A stretch of DNA of 64,000 nucleotides, taken from NCBI RefSeq assembly GCF_003265705.1, contig NW_020312968.1:874305-938304 (forward strand), written 5' to 3'. This document shows, piece by piece, positions 20,320-30,375 of the stretch. This DNA comes from Callorhinus ursinus. Taxonomy: Eukaryota; Chordata; Mammalia; Carnivora; Otariidae. The notes below the pieces were generated by a model. That model worked only from the letters and a program-made list of their open reading frames with translations, was not told where the DNA came from and did no database searches. The translations under genes and the position numbers were made by a program. Within the stretch, counting starts at the first letter, position 1, and every line of letters starts with the position of its first letter.

Positions 20320-20685
20320 CAGCAGTTCTCAAACCAGAGTATCTCAGCATCACTGGAGAGATAACAAAGAACACAGGGGAGCAGACTGGCTGAAGAAGGT
20401 GGGCTGGGTCTGTTCATTATTTAAAAATTTTTATTTATTTGAGATAGAGCGAGAGGGAGGGAGAGAGAGAGCACAAGCAGAGGGAGCAGCAGGCAGAGGA
20501 AGAGGGAGAAGCAGGCTTCCCGCCGAGCAGGGAGCCCGATGTGGGACTTGATCCCAGGACCCCGGGATCATGACCCAAGCTGAAGGCAGACGCTTAACCA
20601 ACTGAGCCACTCAGGGGCCCCTCGTCTGTTCATTTTCAGCAGATTTCCAGGTGATTCTGATAACCAACCAAAGTTTGAGAACAGT
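20320..20685 (+). mobile_element. MER20 (hAT-Charlie) split by a Can-SINE
   Basis: The left terminus AGCAGTTCTCAAACCAGAGT and CATCACTGGAGAG, and the right part CAGATTTCCAGGTGATTCTG ending AGTTTGAGAACAGT, are the two halves of MER20 with its inverted ends. They are separated by the Can-SINE at 20419-20623. MER20 copies have served as enhancers of endometrial genes in placentals; nothing here shows that this copy is active. Confidence 0.8.
20419..20623 (-). mobile_element. Can-SINE inserted into MER20
   Basis: Minus-strand copy: tail TTTTTATTTATTTGAGATAG on the left, GATCCCAGGACCCCGGGATC inside, and reverse head CCAACTGAGCCACTCAGGGG on the right. GTCTGTTCATT at 20408-20418 and 20624-20634 is an identical 11-base target-site duplication made of MER20 sequence. 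Confidence 0.96.
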
Positions 20686-20938
20686 ATTTCTGGTGGGAAA
20701 ATAACTGAGTCACCATGCAACTCCTTTTCCCACTCCTGATATCCTGAGCAGAGAGGGGCCCACAAAGGAACAAAAGGGATCCCTGTAAAGGAATAAACAG
20801 TGCTAATAGACAACAGTGTTCCCTAACACGTATATCAAGAGTCTTCTATAGGTTCTGGGCCATCAATAGCCAATCAAAATCCTTTTGAGTTGGAAAGGAA
20901 ATACAGATTGCTTAGAGGGCTTTCATATTAAGTTCAGG
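20686..20938. other. Unique sequence
   Basis: No feature recognised. Confidence 0.5.
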
Positions 20939-20992
<54 letters not shown>

Positions 20993-20993
20993 T
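20939..20993. repeat. (TG)n microsatellite
   Basis: More than twenty uninterrupted TG units, then TATGTGTTTCC. Frames through it are runs of CV or TH and are artefacts. Confidence 0.96.
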
Positions 20994-23630
20994 TCCACAG
21001 AACCTTTTTCTCAAATGAAATCTTATGTGGATTCTAAATATGCAAAACCCAATAATACTAGACTTTTTCTGTTTGAAATGCATGTGGTCAAGGGTGAGGT
21101 GGCCCTCGCCCCTTTCAATGGCTTTTAAGACTTTCCATGAAATATCTTGGGTTGGTAGGAAAACCACCAGTATAATTTGATACCATTTTTCCCATCGCAT
21201 CCTCCTGGATTCTTTTTGGGGGATGCAGTCAAAGCTGAAATGATAAATCATGAAAATCCCACTTATACCTGGTTCTCACATTTAGGAAGGTACCTATATG
21301 CCAGGAAACTCCTGCCAGATCTACTGAAAGAAAAGGCAAGATGAAATTCTTGGCTTAGGTTTGCCCCTGGACAGAAAGAAAAGCGTAAAGAACAACAACA
21401 CTGAACATGCCAGGCAGACGAGCTTTCATCCTGCTCTTGCCAGTTTGGCTTCCTACTTCCTTCTTCCCCTTTTAGGAGACATGTGTCTTTTTCCAGGGGA
21501 AAAGGATAGAGAAAGAGTTCCTTCTGCTACTTTCTCCATGTAGGGTCATTTGCCCCCTGCCCTCAGAAAATGATAGCATGACTTTCTGAAGGCTCAGATT
21601 ATTGCCTTATTTAATGCAATCATGTAAGCCAGAAGTTAATTTTTTTTACATATTTTTAAACTTTTATTTAATAGTTTAAATTCCTTAGCAAACTGAATTC
21701 TGACTTTTAGAGGGGCAATGGAGTACCTGATGTTGATTATTACCCAGACTATGAAATCTTTGAAGATGGGAACAAAAACACATTTCATAGAGCCCTATCT
21801 ACATTATTTCAGATGCAATCTGTCTAACATGAAAAATGGAGAGAGAATAAAATTTTCTACTTTTAATGTACCAACTAATAGTCACCCATATTGCAAAGAA
21901 ACCAGGATGAGGAAGTGTAAGCTTAACAAGACGGAATGCTTCTTCAGGAGACCTACAACTACTCCTCTCATATCTGATATGACAATCTCCCTTTTACAAT
22001 TATTGCATAGGATTAGGTCACTAGAGGATAAGCTCCTTAAATCTACTTTCTAGAAAACAATAGTGAGAAGGTTCTAAAAGCAATCCTTAATTCTTTTACC
22101 AGGGAGGCAGGAAGAAATTTTATTTTCTTCCTTTATCAGGAAAAAAAAAATCCTAGAATCCTTCTGGGAGCAAGACATTTGGGTGATGTATGGGGATTTG
22201 ACTCTATGCTCTATACTGCTTTATTGTCAGTCTTCAAGAAAAATTTGTTCAACCGGCTGAATTGAGAGATATTTATGGGAGAAAATTCTCCCCCACTCCA
22301 AGAAGAACAGAGAAAAAGAAAGAAGCAAATTTCTTATTTGCATTAAAATATGCGTCTATAACAGGAGAGTACAATCCAGTATTTGTGTATTTAGAAATTG
22401 GTGGGAACGGGGACCAGGACGTGCAGTTAGCTCTTCCCTGCCTCCTCTGTCTGTATTCACGCACGTGGACCGAAAGCCTGCACGCGTGTGCTCGTTGCAA
22501 TGTGCAGCTTATTGTCCATGTGCAGGCACAGATTTTATGCTAGCAAGTGTATGCATCAGCCAATGTCAAGTTTTCACTTTCAGAGCAGCACCAAAATTTT
22601 CGTCTTTAAATTCCTAAGTGTCATATACTTTCCAAAATTTCATCTTCTCTGGTTGCTATACCTAGGCTCACACATTTAAAAGGAGCTTAGCATTGAAATT
22701 GATTTTTCCATCCTGCCACAAGTTTTGCCCCATTTTGATTTTTGCCTTTCAAAAGGCAGGCACACAATATAAATACGGAAAGTGGTAAGAAGGATATGCA
22801 AAATAAATGTAATTCAGTTTGATATTAGACCAAACGGTCTTTTATGTAAAATATATGAAAGTAAAAAAATGAACTCAATGAAGTCAAAAATTTTACTTCC
22901 AGTGTTGAGTATATTGGTGAGGAAAAATTTCACTTCCAGCATGAAGAAATAAAAAAGGTCAAATGGCCCCTTTCTTTGATACAACTCTGAGTTTTTAATG
23001 ATCTGGACACACTTCATGCAAAAGAAATCCTCATGGTTCATTACAGGTCGAATTTTGATCAATCTAGAATGTTAAATATAACTGAGTACCTTGGCAGTGA
23101 TAAGAAAAGAAGATATCCTGTCTAAAATTCTTGGAATATGGCCTAAAAAAATTGGTTGAGAACACCAAAACCTCATCCACCGTTGTATGCTTACCACCTT
23201 CTGACGTGGATAAAAAGGAAGCTAATTCTATTACAGACTCAGTGTTTGTACCAATTTCTCTTCAAGGTGAGAATGTTAAACTATTATTTATTGCCCTGCT
23301 ACAGGGTCTTAGGAATCTGAAAATATTTTCACTTCTACTGAAATAAGTTATAGGCTTTTCCTGAATGCCAATTTCTCTGTTTGAAGCAGCATTAAGAAAG
23401 AACACCATGTTCTGATGAAAAGCACCGATTCCTAAGGGGAACAGAGAAAGACCTCTTTAGACAGAACTAACATGAATCTCTGGGGTTGGAACATTAGGTA
23501 CCCTGATCCTGGCTCGGTCCTTCTTGTAGCTGGGTCACTCATGTGGTCACGGCTCAGCTCCAATCCCAAACGATAATTACACACACAGTGTCTCTCTCTC
23601 AATCTCCTTCCTTTTAGCAAAAATGAGTTT
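20994..23630. other. Long repeat-poor interval, no gene seen
   Basis: About 2.6 kb in which I recognise neither genes nor known repeats. Small features are a T run near 21640, an A run at 22139-22149, and a CpG-containing patch at about 22440-22495 (TTCACGCACGTGGACCG, GCACGCGTGTGCTCG). The 111-codon frame at 21718-22053 has no family resemblance. Repeat-poor intervals of this size can hide conserved elements. Confidence 0.5.
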
Positions 23631-23648
23631 GGGGTGGGGGTGCGGGGG

Positions 23649-24033
23649 TGATGGTTAATTGTATGAGTCAACTTGACTAGGCCACAGTGTGCCCAGATAT
23701 TTAGTCAAACATTTTTCTGGGTGTTCCTGTGAGGGTGTTTTAGGATGAGACTAACATTGAAATTGGTGGATTTCGAGTAAAGCAGATGGGCTTTACTCAT
23801 CTCCATAATGTACATGAACCTCATTCAGTGAGTTGAAGGCCTGAATAGAACAAAACAAACAAACAAACGCATAATCCCTTGAGCAAGAGAGAATTCTCCT
23901 GCAGACTACCTCAGCCTTCCTCTGTGGCCGTGGTTCTCCAGCGTCTCCAGCCCGCCAGCCAACCTTGCACAGTGTGGCCCTTCGAGTCTCCATCATTGTG
24001 TGAGCCAACTGCTTATGGTAAGTCTCTTTATGG
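23649..24033 (+). mobile_element. ERVL-type solo LTR (MLT2-like)
   Basis: TGATGGTTAATTGTATGAGT, CAACTTGACTAGGCCACAGT, GCCCAGATATTTAGTCAAAC, GAGTAAAGCAGATGGGCTTT, GTTGAAGGCCTGAATAGAAC and TGTGAGCCAACTGCTTATGG are in the order of a widespread placental LTR. An AACA-rich run (about 23849-23868) interrupts the middle. The subfamily name is not certain. Confidence 0.7.
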
Positions 24034-24260
24034 AAAGAGTTTAGTAGTTCTGTGTTTCTGTAAAACTTGGGAGAGGTGGGTGATACTTGAATTTCATTTC
24101 TGGGGACTTGGAAACTAATAGTATTTGGCTCACAATGGGCAAATTATGGTCACCAAACTCCCTGCTGGTTTGATGACTCCTTGATTGGACACAGAACAAA
24201 AGTGGAGCTGTTGTTTTGTCAGGAGACATTGAAATGCTAGCTAGGAATCCCTTAATATTC
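24034..24260. other. Unique sequence
   Basis: No feature recognised. Confidence 0.5.
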
Positions 24261-24655
24261 CCATTCATTCATTCATTCATTCAACCTCCTGTTTATTCAT
24301 TCATCCAACAGTCAATGAGTATTTACTGATGGCTTCCAAGGTGCCAATGTATTTAGCAATGAACATTTCAGACTGTAGCCATCAGGAAATAGAAATCACA
24401 AAGCAGGTTTTACAGGTAGAAGTTCAATATAAGAATTAGTAACTGTAATATATAAGGAATTCCGTGGTTTATCATAGAGCATACATTGAAGGGTGCATTT
24501 GGAGCTGAGAGACAATAAATTGATAACTGACACACAGGTGAGTAAGATGCAGTCCCTGGCCTCAAGGAGCTCACTGTTTAATATGGGACAAAGACCACTA
24601 AATAGGCAGTTATTCAATAGTATGACAAATGCTATGACAGAGGTAAGTGTGGCAT
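24261..24655 (-). mobile_element. L2 3' region, antisense, with (CATT)n and an internal unrelated stretch
   Basis: A CATT microsatellite (24261-24284) leads into CAGTCAATGAGTATTTACTG and AAGGTGCCAATGTATTTAGC. After about 150 unmatched bases come GCAGTCCCTGGCCTCAAGGA, GCTCACTGTTTAATATGGGA and TATGACAAATGCTATGACAG, all reverse L2 3' end landmarks. The middle piece may be diverged L2 or an insertion. Confidence 0.75.
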
Positions 24656-25758
24656 CCTAACCATCCAGTCATGTGGAGGATGGGGGTCAGGATCAGCCAC
24701 AAACCCTCCTTTCCACACTACTCTCTTTGGTCAGAGACTCATGAGTCTACAGTCTCCATAGAATGTGGCCTTGACCTAGGCAAACAGGGTTAGAATTATC
24801 CTCCAATAGCACTGTCTACAAATTGCTCAGAAATCCCTCCAGACAACATGGCTTCTTTCATCCTTCACTGAACGTGCTGCACGTCTTCTAATCATTAAAT
24901 TATATTCATCATCTGATATGAATCAGATTTCTTACAAGGTATTGAGATTTCTTGATGTTAGAGTAAAACAAACAAGCAAAAGAATAAAAAGACATTTAAA
25001 ATCACAAGTTGCTTTCAGTAAGAAGAGGGCTGGAAACCGCCCCCTGCCCCACCACCACCACCACCACACACACAAACACAGTACAAGAAGAACGTGAATA
25101 GTTCCCTGAGGCAATGCTCCACACTAAGCCTACAGCACTCGGCCAATGGAGATGGAAAAGTAATTTCTTTCTTTCATCTGTTCAAAAGAACCAGGGTCCT
25201 GCTCAAGCTTCTTCAGCCAGCAAACACTCAGCACCCTCTTAATATAGAGCTTATACGAGATATTATCATTTCCAATGACATAACATTCTAAAAGTCATAA
25301 AGAACCATATAAACGTTGTCGCTGTTATTACAAAAGATCATTGACCTTCAGGTTGGAAGATATTGCTGAGAGGAGTATTTTTCATGTGTTCAGGATAACA
25401 AAAAAGACCAATAGGGACCACAGCCATGTTAGACCTTTTCTTTCATTGCAGCTCTCCTTTCTCGGACTTGTTGCTAACCTTTCTCTTTTTACTTCCTGGG
25501 GTCTTCAAGCTTGCTCTCTCAGCCAGTCCCATGATAGCTGGGGTGTCCAGAACCAAGCATTGTGCTGGGGTAGCATTCTTCTTTTCAGTCATAACGGGCT
25601 CGTGGGTTGGATGAATCATTCTTGGCCATTTAAGATTCATGGATGATAGAGAGGAAGAAAGCACAGGAGGGAGCCTGTCCAGAATAGGAACCCCAAATCA
25701 CAAGGACAAAATACTCACGATCATCATCATAAGGTGAAATTTGGGTTGCTTAGAATTA
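24656..25758. other. Unique sequence with a (CCA)n tract
   Basis: CCACCACCACCACCACC followed by ACACACAAACACA lies at about 25049-25080. Otherwise no gene or repeat family is recognised. Frames at 25341-25664 occur on both strands and show no family signature. Confidence 0.5.
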
Positions 25759-25771
25759 CCTTTTCATTTTT

Positions 25772-25967
25772 TTTTTTTAAAGATTTTATTTATTTATTTG
25801 ACAGAGAGAGAGACAGCGAGAGCAGGAACACAAGCAGGGGGAGTGGGAGAGGGAGAAGCAGGCCTACCGCGGAGCAGGGAGCCCGATGCGGGACTCGATC
25901 CCGGGACCCTGGGATCATGACCCGAGCCGAAGGCAGACGCTTAACCGACTGAGCCACCCAGGCGCCC
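25772..25967 (-). mobile_element. Young Can-SINE, minus strand
   Basis: Close to the bear/seal-type consensus: tail TAAAGATTTTATTTATTTAT, GACAGAGAGAGAGACAGCGA, GATCCCGGGACCCTGGGATC, and reverse head CGACTGAGCCACCCAGGCGC. The 13-base target-site duplication CCTTTTCATTTTT (25759-25771 and 25968-25980) is identical on both sides. Intact CpGs and identical flanks suggest a recent insertion. Confidence 0.97.
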
Positions 25968-25980
25968 CCTTTTCATTTTT

Positions 25981-26560
25981 AAAATAAGCATATTTCCCTA
26001 TTCTTCTCTCATGTAGAACTGATGACAAAAAAGACACAACTTTTCTTAGAGTGATTGTTTTAGCTCATCAAGAATTGGGTGGTCCCGGGTTTAGGAGGGA
26101 TTTGGCAGCTGATTGTGTAACTGCATCCTTATCAGAGGGTGGAAATGGCCACTGGCTCCTGTCCTCAGCCTCCATCTGTAGGAGAAGCTGAGGAAGTTTT
26201 GAAAGATATCTGCCCATACTGGAAGGGAAACATTTTCCAGAAATGAAGGCATCACTCTTTCTGAAAGTCCTATGTGCGCCTGCATTTCTAGCAAGCCTGT
26301 GAGTGTAGCTTGCTCTTTGTTACCCTCCTCGACCTCATTAACTAAGATTTCACGGTACTATTAAACATTTTTTTAAAGGAAAAGAAAAAACAACCAGCAC
26401 CACCTGGTTTGTTACTGTCCATATCCCCTGGTAGGATGATGAGCCAGAAAGTACATATAAAATGTTTAACTGTAAAATATCTTCCTCTCCGAAATCTCCT
26501 TTAGGAAAAGCTGCATTCGTTGATGCCATAAAATAGCTTTATATCATATTGCCTTGTTTT
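25981..26560. other. Unique sequence
   Basis: No gene or repeat recognised. Confidence 0.5.
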
Positions 26561-26591
26561 CTTTCTTTCTTTTTTATTTTTTCCTTTGCAG

Positions 26592-26737
26592 GGAGAAAAG
26601 GCTATTTTCTTCTGAATGGGACAAAGAAGGTTGTCTTGTGTCTCCTGCTTGATGCTTTCCCAGGTTTTGATGAAACCCTCATAAGTGAACGCACCATCAA
26701 CCAATTATTCGAGTCCAGCCCTTACATGAAAGTATAG
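26592..26737 (+). other. Candidate terminal exon (unverified)
   Basis: A long pyrimidine tract (26556-26588) ending TTTGCAG gives a strong-looking splice acceptor. From it, a frame stays open for 47 codons (RKGYFLLNGTKKVV near its start, SSPYMKV at its end) to a TAG at 26735-26737. AATAAA follows at 26787-26792, about 50 bases later. Acceptor, open frame, stop and polyadenylation signal in order make a last-exon layout. The protein is not recognised, and such arrangements also arise by chance. Confidence 0.2.
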
Positions 26738-26786
26738 ATAAAATATAAAGTATTAGTTACACAAAAGGGAATTTGTCAGATTTCTT

Positions 26787-26792
26787 AATAAA
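26787..26792 (+). terminator. Polyadenylation signal-like AATAAA
   Basis: AATAAA in TTCTTAATAAAAAAGCCC, positioned 50 bases after the stop of the candidate exon. AATAAA is common in AT-rich DNA, so it means little without transcript data. Confidence 0.2.
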
Positions 26793-26829
26793 AAAGCCCC
26801 CAATGTCATAAAAATATCCTTTCCCTAAT

Positions 26830-27480
26830 CAAAATATCACCTGAATGAAGTCATCATGTTTAGCCTGATTGCCTTTCCCTCATATATGTGCAGCTGCATT
26901 CGCTTCTCCATAAATGTCATTTGATTATGAGAAAATAAACAGGAAGGGACTCAAAGGGAGTGAGTACAGGGCCTGCTTGTTTACCTGCAGCAGCTTTCGT
27001 TGCTGCAGAACAAATGTCATGCAAATGGTGCACCAGCAATGAGCTGCCAATCACCCTGGCTTGGCATTCATGATGATTTGCTAAATCATTTAAAGAGACA
27101 TGCTTTACTAAATGAAAAAATATCAGCAGCAAGGCCTTGTGTTTAAACACGGGGCTGAGTTATTATCCCAGTAGGCCGGAATGAAATGAAGACATCTTCC
27201 AATTAAAGCTTGCAGATGAACCCAGACAAACCCCCCTTTTTTCATAAAGACGGGCAGATTATGATGGGGAAAGAACAGGGACAGAGGCTTTTATTACACG
27301 CTGATTATGGTGATAAAATTCCCAGCGCTGTGTGTCTGCGGGCCCAACTTCACATTTGAAGGTTTTTAATATAATTTCCTTAGGGTGAAATGCTGAAGAT
27401 TTATTAAACTTTATGAAGGGCTTACAGATCCAATTTAAGAGGACATATCATAGGGCAAAACTGACAGACGATAAAATACA
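26830..27480. promoter_or_regulatory. Candidate conserved developmental enhancer
   Basis: About 650 bases free of recognised repeats, with high complexity and densely packed motifs: E-boxes CAGCTG, FOX-like TGTTTAC (26978-26984), an octamer ATGCAAAT (27019-27026), homeodomain CCAATTAAAG (27199-27208), HOX/CDX-like TTTTATTAC (27289-27297) and TGATTATG cores. An 8-bp perfect hairpin CTGCAGCA / TGCTGCAG (26985-27008) lies inside. No frame is well supported. The texture is that of vertebrate conserved non-coding elements. Inference only; conservation cannot be tested here. Confidence 0.45.
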
Positions 27481-28007
27481 TTCCAACTATAAGAGAAAAA
27501 AAAAAAAAGCAAGGAGAAAGTTGAGCCGTGAAACTGTTTTTAAACATTTTTTGTTGTTGGTGGTGTTCAAGTGAAATCAATCATTTCCCCCAGTGTTACA
27601 GCCTGGATGCTCCACTGGAGTTTCCTTCATGCTTTTTACGGAAAGTAGATACTCAGGCCGCAGAGGGGATGCTTGGAGAGCTTACCTCATTTTATTTAAA
27701 AAATAAAATCACCAAAAGAATTTTGAGGTCATTGATTCATAAAAACTCAGTTTTTCTGCAGTGCAACTTGTATGCTCCTCTTTTTTCTAGCATACTCCCA
27801 TTAAGACAAGATACTGGTATGAATGCAGACCTGTTTCCTCTAACCATTTCATACAGACACTTGTCAAAAAGATAGATTTAGCAGCTTCCATTGGCTCTTT
27901 TTTTTTTTTCCTTCCAAAGTTTCAAAACATTCGTGGAGACCGCTTCTCTTTAATTTTTTTCATGGTTTCATGAGCCTGTGCTCCAAGAGGGAAGGCAGGA
28001 CTTGGCA
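27481..28007. other. Unique sequence with A and T runs
   Basis: A run at about 27497-27508 and T run at 27898-27910. The frame at 27528-27875 is not recognised. Confidence 0.5.
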
Positions 28008-28135
28008 AAACTTGAGGTATAATTGACATAGGACATTTAGTTTCAGGGGTACAACGGAATGATTCGATATTCGTGCATCATGAGAAACGATCACCAAAAC
28101 ACATCTAGTAATCACGGGTAAGATTTTTACATAGG
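28008..28135 (-). mobile_element. L1 3' UTR fragment, antisense
   Basis: CTTGAGGTATAATTGACATA, TTAGTTTCAGGGGTACAACG, AATGATTCGATATTCGTGCA and GAGAAACGATCACCAAAACA are the reverse of a mammalian L1 3' region. Heavily truncated. Confidence 0.8.
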
Positions 28136-28360
28136 AAAACACGGAGTACAGGATCTATCTTCCACTTGCCAGTGAAGAAACGTCTACTTGGTGCCTACAC
28201 AGTTTAGATAACTCACAAGCGTTGTTCATCACTCAAAATAGGCTGCAGCCACAGGAAACTAATGTCTTCTGTCACCTTTCCCTGGGAGGCCTGAGTCCTT
28301 GAAATTTGCCTAAATTGCTCTATAGATAAGATTTCTCTCTCCAGATTCTTCTATGGGTTC
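28136..28360. other. Unique sequence
   Basis: No feature recognised. Confidence 0.5.
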
Positions 28361-28400
28361 TCCCTCCCTCCCTCCTTCCCTCTCTCCCACCCTTCCTTTC
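28361..28400. repeat. (TCCC)n pyrimidine tract, G-rich on the minus strand
   Basis: TCCCTCCCTCCCTCCTTCCC and following bases. The minus strand carries more than four GGG runs spaced by one to five bases, a G-quadruplex-capable arrangement. Confidence 0.85.
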
Positions 28401-28672
28401 AATAATAGCTTTTAGAGAGATAATTTCCATAGCATCAAATTTATCTGTTTTAATCATATAATTCAGGGATTTTTAGTAAATTGACAGAGGTGCACGCCCC
28501 TCATCACAATCCAATTTTGAAACATTTTTATCACCGCAAAAGATCCCCCATGCCTGTTTAAAAACAGTATCAATTCCCACCCGGCAGCCTCGGGCAACCT
28601 TGAATCTGCTTTTTGTCTCTATAGATTTGCCATTTCGAGACACTTCCTATCAGCGTAATCAGACAACACATA
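28401..28672 (-). mobile_element. L1M fragment, antisense
   Basis: AGAGATAATTTCCATAGCAT, AATTCAGGGATTTTTAGTAA, CACAATCCAATTTTGAAACA and TTGAATCTGCTTTTTGTCTC then TAGATTTGCCATTTCGAGAC match the reverse 3' region of old L1 elements. The same family occurs at 56620-57725. Confidence 0.8.
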
Positions 28673-29179
28673 GTTGTGTCTGGATCTTTCAGCCATTTCA
28701 GGGCTAGGCCCAGATCCCACACTGGCACTTAGTAGGGACTCAATTTATATTCAAGTCATGCTGGAAAACAGGTCAAGTCAAAGCAGGATCAGCCCTGCGG
28801 CTTTTTCATGGTTTAAAAAAAAAATTCTGTTACGTAGCCTTGGTGGAAGTCACTAGAAAGGTGGGAATAAAGCCCCTCAGATTTTATTTTATTTTTGGTA
28901 TAATCAAAGAAAATTCATATCACTGGTAAAGAATCTGTCGTATTTTCTAAAAGATATCTTGCTCCTCTTAGAAAAAAGTCTTGTCTTCACTGATTTTTGC
29001 ATTGCTGTCTCACGCAGCTCCTGGGACAAGGAGCTAAACTCCTATGTGGGAGGTGAAAGGAGACAGGACACTAAATGTGACACAGGAGCCTAGCTTGAAT
29101 ATTGAATCAGGGAAAATAAATACTATAGTTATACATTTAGGGATAAATGGTGAAATTTTAATATAGTCTGTATAAAGAC
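28673..29179. other. Unique sequence
   Basis: No feature recognised. Confidence 0.5.
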
Positions 29180-29205
29180 TTTTTAAAGATTTTATTTATT
29201 TGTTT

Positions 29206-29250
<45 letters not shown>

Positions 29251-29400
29251 CGAGAGAGGGAACAAAGCAGGGCGAGTGGGAGAGGGAGAAGCAGTCTTCC
29301 CTCAGAGCAGGGAGCCCGATGCGGGGCTCGATCCCAGGACCCTGGGATCATGACCTGAGCCAAAGGCAGACACTAAACGACTGAGCCACCCAGGCGCCCC
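29180..29400 (-). mobile_element. Can-SINE with a long (GA)n tract, minus strand
   Basis: Tail TTTTTAAAGATTTTATTTAT, then GACAGAGAG extended into an uninterrupted GA microsatellite (29208-29246), GATCCCAGGACCCTGGGATC, and reverse head CGACTGAGCCACCCAGGCGC ending CCCC at 29400. I could not find a clear target-site duplication. The GA expansion arose from the SINE's own CT-rich region. Confidence 0.95.
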
Positions 29401-29500
29401 AGGAATAGTATTATATTGATCTTGGGTTTGATCATTGTCCTTAGGATGTCCTGGTTTTTAAGAAAAATGCACCACAGCATTTGGGGGTAAAGGAGTATGA

Positions 29501-29530
29501 GGTGTGTGTGGGGGGGGGGGGGAAGGGGAA
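29501..29530. repeat. TG tract joined to a 13-base G run
   Basis: GGTGTGTGTG runs into 13 consecutive G (29510-29522), then AAGGGG. Poly-G of this length is slippage-prone and a common sequencing error site. Confidence 0.9.
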
Positions 29531-29794
29531 AGAGAGAAGCAGAGAAAGAGTGAGAGGTGAAATGTTAATAATGAATGAATCTGGGTGAAGGGGTTACTGG
29601 AATATTCTTTGTACTATTCCAGCCACTCTTCTGTGAATTTTAAATTATTTCCAGAAAAAAAGGTAAAAATACGGTAATAGTGTACTTGTGGCAATGGTAG
29701 TTATATTTAAATATAAACAAAGCCTACGTATTTCTGTGTCTGCTCTTTGCTCAGGCTTGGGTGTTTTAGAGTGCAGACCATCAAAAGACAGGAT
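29531..29794. other. Unique sequence
   Basis: No feature recognised. Confidence 0.5.
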
Positions 29795-29860
29795 GATAAC
29801 ATTTACTGAGCGCTCATCACATGCCAGGCATTGCTAAGTGTTTTGATTTTTTTTCCTTCA
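29795..29860 (-). mobile_element. MIR fragment, antisense
   Basis: AACATTTACTGAGCGCTCAT, CACATGCCAGGCATTGCTAA and GTGTTTTGATTTTTT are the reverse MIR 3' landmarks. Confidence 0.75.
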
Positions 29861-30147
29861 AAACAAAAGGTGAGAAAATGGTCTGGCTGCTAAATGCTTT
29901 GGTATTTAAATATTATGGCAAGAACAAGAGTGCCCTATAGTTTTTCTTTACAACATCTTGACTACAACACAAACACACCTACAGATCATGAAAGACTGAG
30001 GATAGTTTGTGATCCAGTTTTCTGTCACAGGCTAGAAGGTGCTGGAGCCCAGTAGTTGGCTCCAGGCATCTAGAAGGATATACTGGACAGTGTGGTTGCA
30101 TCACTGAAAAGCTAAGAAAAATTGTTTCATAATAATAAAATAGATGC

Positions 30148-30345
30148 CACATTTAAGGAATACTTACGCAAAGTATACGCACGCGCGTGTGTGTGTGTCC
30201 GTGTGTGTATACATTCTCATTGGTTCCTCACAACACCCTTTTCAGATAGATGCTAAGTATCTACTTCAGTCCAGAGTGAAGAAATTTAAACTTGCTCAAT
30301 GTCTCACGACTAGTCAGTGTGAATGGAAGACTCAAAGCCCGGTTG
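30148..30345 (-). mobile_element. MIR, antisense, invaded by an alternating GC/GT tract
   Basis: CATTGGTTCCTCACAACACC, CCTTTTCAGATAGATGCTAA, CTTGCTCAATGTCTCACGAC and CAGTGTGAATGGAAGACTC follow the reverse MIR order. The part that should read GTGCCAGGCACTG is replaced by the alternating tract at 30173-30212. Confidence 0.65.
30173..30212. repeat. Alternating purine-pyrimidine tract with Z-DNA potential
   Basis: GTATACGCACGCGCGTGTGT followed by GTGTGTCCGTGTGTGTATAC: almost strict alternation over 40 bases with a CGCGCG core, bounded on both sides by GTATAC. CG/TG alternation is the sequence class most prone to the left-handed form. Confidence 0.8.
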
Positions 30346-30375
30346 GTTTGATATCACAGACGACTTTCCACCTCT

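Noticed and set aside
20934..21251. Frames with CVCV or THTH repeats
   Set aside because: Translation of the (TG)n microsatellite.
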